Assembly (NCBI GenBank): GCA_013694835.1
Contig: JACDBP010000301.1
Span: 1-6,923 of the forward strand
DNA from: Chloroflexota bacterium
GTDB lineage: Bacteria; Chloroflexota; Limnocylindria; Limnocylindrales; CSP1-4
Reading direction: 5' to 3'
Length of the DNA stretch: 6,923 bases
Shown here: piece after piece, positions 6,766 to 6,923 of the stretch
How the letters are laid out: every line of letters begins with the position of its first letter
How positions within the stretch are numbered: position 1 is the first letter of the stretch
Made by a program: the position numbers and the translations under genes
The notes under the pieces: generated by a model
What the model saw: the letters and a program-made list of their open reading frames with translations, nothing else
Told to the model about the DNA's origin: nothing
Database searches by the model: none

Positions 6766-6811
6766 CGATCGTCGGGATCAGCTCGCCCGGCTGGACGGCG
6801 ACGATCGTCGG
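6766..6811. repeat. 10-bp direct repeat CGATCGTCGG in the rpsF leader
   Basis: CGATCGTCGG occurs at 6766-6775 and again at 6802-6811, 36 bp apart start to start. Each copy sits in a self-complementary context, so each forms its own small hairpin in the leader. It may be a structural repeat or chance in a GC-rich stretch. Confidence 0.5.
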
Positions 6812-6831
6812 AGCTGAAAGGAAACGCGCGC

Positions 6832-6840
6832 AGTGTAGCA
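6832..6840 (-). promoter_or_regulatory. Possible extended -10 promoter element for rpsF operon
   Basis: The minus strand reads TGCTACACT, an extended -10 form (TG-n-TACACT, against consensus TATAAT). No good -35 hexamer is seen 16-18 bp upstream, which is tolerable for extended -10 promoters. It lies between the tRNA-Leu 3' end and rpsF, where an operon promoter would be expected. Read-through from the tRNA is the alternative. Confidence 0.35.
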
Positions 6841-6858
6841 CGAGGCCCCTGCTACGCT
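6832..6858. repeat. Imperfect inverted repeat overlapping the putative promoter
   Basis: Arms AGTGTAGCA (6832-6840) and TGCTACGCT (6850-6858) are inverted copies with 8 of 9 matches around a 9-bp spacer. One arm coincides with the proposed -10 box. It could be an operator or a processing/termination hairpin for the upstream tRNA. As a terminator it is weak: on the minus strand it is followed by GCGCGCGTTTCCTTTC rather than a clean T-run. Confidence 0.45.
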
Positions 6859-6880
6859 GGCCCCGGAAGCCGGCCCTGGC

Positions 6881-6923
6881 TGGTGCCGAAGCCGAGACTC
6901 GAACTCGGACGGGGTCGCCCCCA
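6881..6923 (-). tRNA. tRNA-Leu, 3' part only (cut by window edge)
   Basis: Reading the minus strand toward the left, the segment gives a long variable arm TGGGGGCGACCCCGT (GGGG/CCCC stem, CGA loop; 6923-6909), a T stem CCGAG/CTCGG with loop TTCGAGT (6908-6892), the acceptor 3' strand CTTCGGC, discriminator A and an encoded CCA (6891-6881). A long variable arm limits the choice to class II tRNAs (Leu, Ser, bacterial Tyr). An acceptor 3' strand CTTCGGC implies a 5' strand GCCGAAG, which is the usual bacterial tRNA-Leu start. The anticodon lies outside the window, so the isoacceptor cannot be named. Confidence 0.88.

Larger units (their letters stand above)
6733..6825 (-). promoter_or_regulatory. 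Structured 5' leader of rpsF, candidate S6:S18 autoregulatory element
   Basis: Assuming transcription starts just after the proposed -10 box, the leader is about 90 nt. On the minus strand it can form a 7-bp stem UCAGCUC/GAGCUGA (6811-6817 with 6778-6784) closing a 26-nt region that holds a self-complementary CGACGATCGTCG and two CCG triplets, then a hairpin CCCGA-CGA-TCGGG in the 6763-6776 region, then the mutually exclusive folds at the ribosome-binding site. Many bacteria control rpsF by S6:S18 binding to a leader hairpin with a key CCG bulge. Placement fits; the match to that motif is not proven by eye. Confidence 0.35.

Noticed and set aside
6881..6923. tRNA-Ser or tRNA-Tyr as the identity of the partial class II tRNA
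   Set aside because: The acceptor 3' strand CTTCGGC pairs with GCCGAAG, typical of bacterial Leu; Ser and Tyr tRNAs usually start with GGA/GGT/GGG-type acceptors. The anticodon is not visible, so this is strong but not absolute.
1..6923. CRISPR arrays, insertion sequences, phage genes or attachment sites
   Set aside because: No spaced direct repeats, transposase or integrase motifs, or terminal inverted repeats were seen. The tRNA 3' end at the right edge shows no duplicate copy within the window.

Overview
This is a GC-rich (roughly two-thirds GC by eye) bacterial chromosomal segment that is almost fully coding. Features that point to Chloroflexota (for example soil or freshwater Limnocylindria/Ellin6529-like lineages), with Actinomycetota as the alternative, are: the Ala/Pro/Thr-rich spacer in the LCP protein, frequent GTG starts, a cysteine-bearing (zinc-type) S18, a long acidic tail on S6, and a tRNA with an encoded CCA. 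The taxonomic call is inference from protein style, not from a marker search.

Layout. The left end (1-1431, + strand) is a LytR-CpsA-Psr (LCP) cell-envelope ligase with a C-terminal LytR_C domain. It is most likely cut at its N-terminus by the window edge. Everything else is on the minus strand and reads right to left: the 3' part of a tRNA-Leu (6923-6881), a 148-nt leader/intergenic region with a possible promoter and several hairpins (6880-6733), then rpsF (S6), ssb, rpsR (S18), a ten-helix CaCA-family cation exchanger, a branched-chain aminotransferase (ilvE), and a large membrane glycosyltransferase of family GT2. The glycosyltransferase ends tail to tail with the LCP gene, 7 nt apart.

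How the genes work together. rpsF-ssb-rpsR is the widely conserved translation/replication cluster. S6 and S18 bind each other on the 30S platform, and SSB coats single-stranded DNA. The usual following gene, rplI (L9), is absent, and the cluster runs instead into exchanger, ilvE and glycosyltransferase with gaps of 42, 17 and 37 nt. The six minus-strand genes could therefore form one transcription unit, with the last three as a lineage-specific extension. The glycosyltransferase and the LCP protein may both serve envelope polysaccharide assembly, but they are convergent and not co-transcribed.

No mobile element, CRISPR array, phage gene or clearly new multi-gene system is visible. The points most worth a second look are the altered cation-ligand positions in the exchanger, the structured rpsF leader (candidate S6:S18 autoregulatory element), and the non-canonical nucleotide-binding region of the glycosyltransferase.
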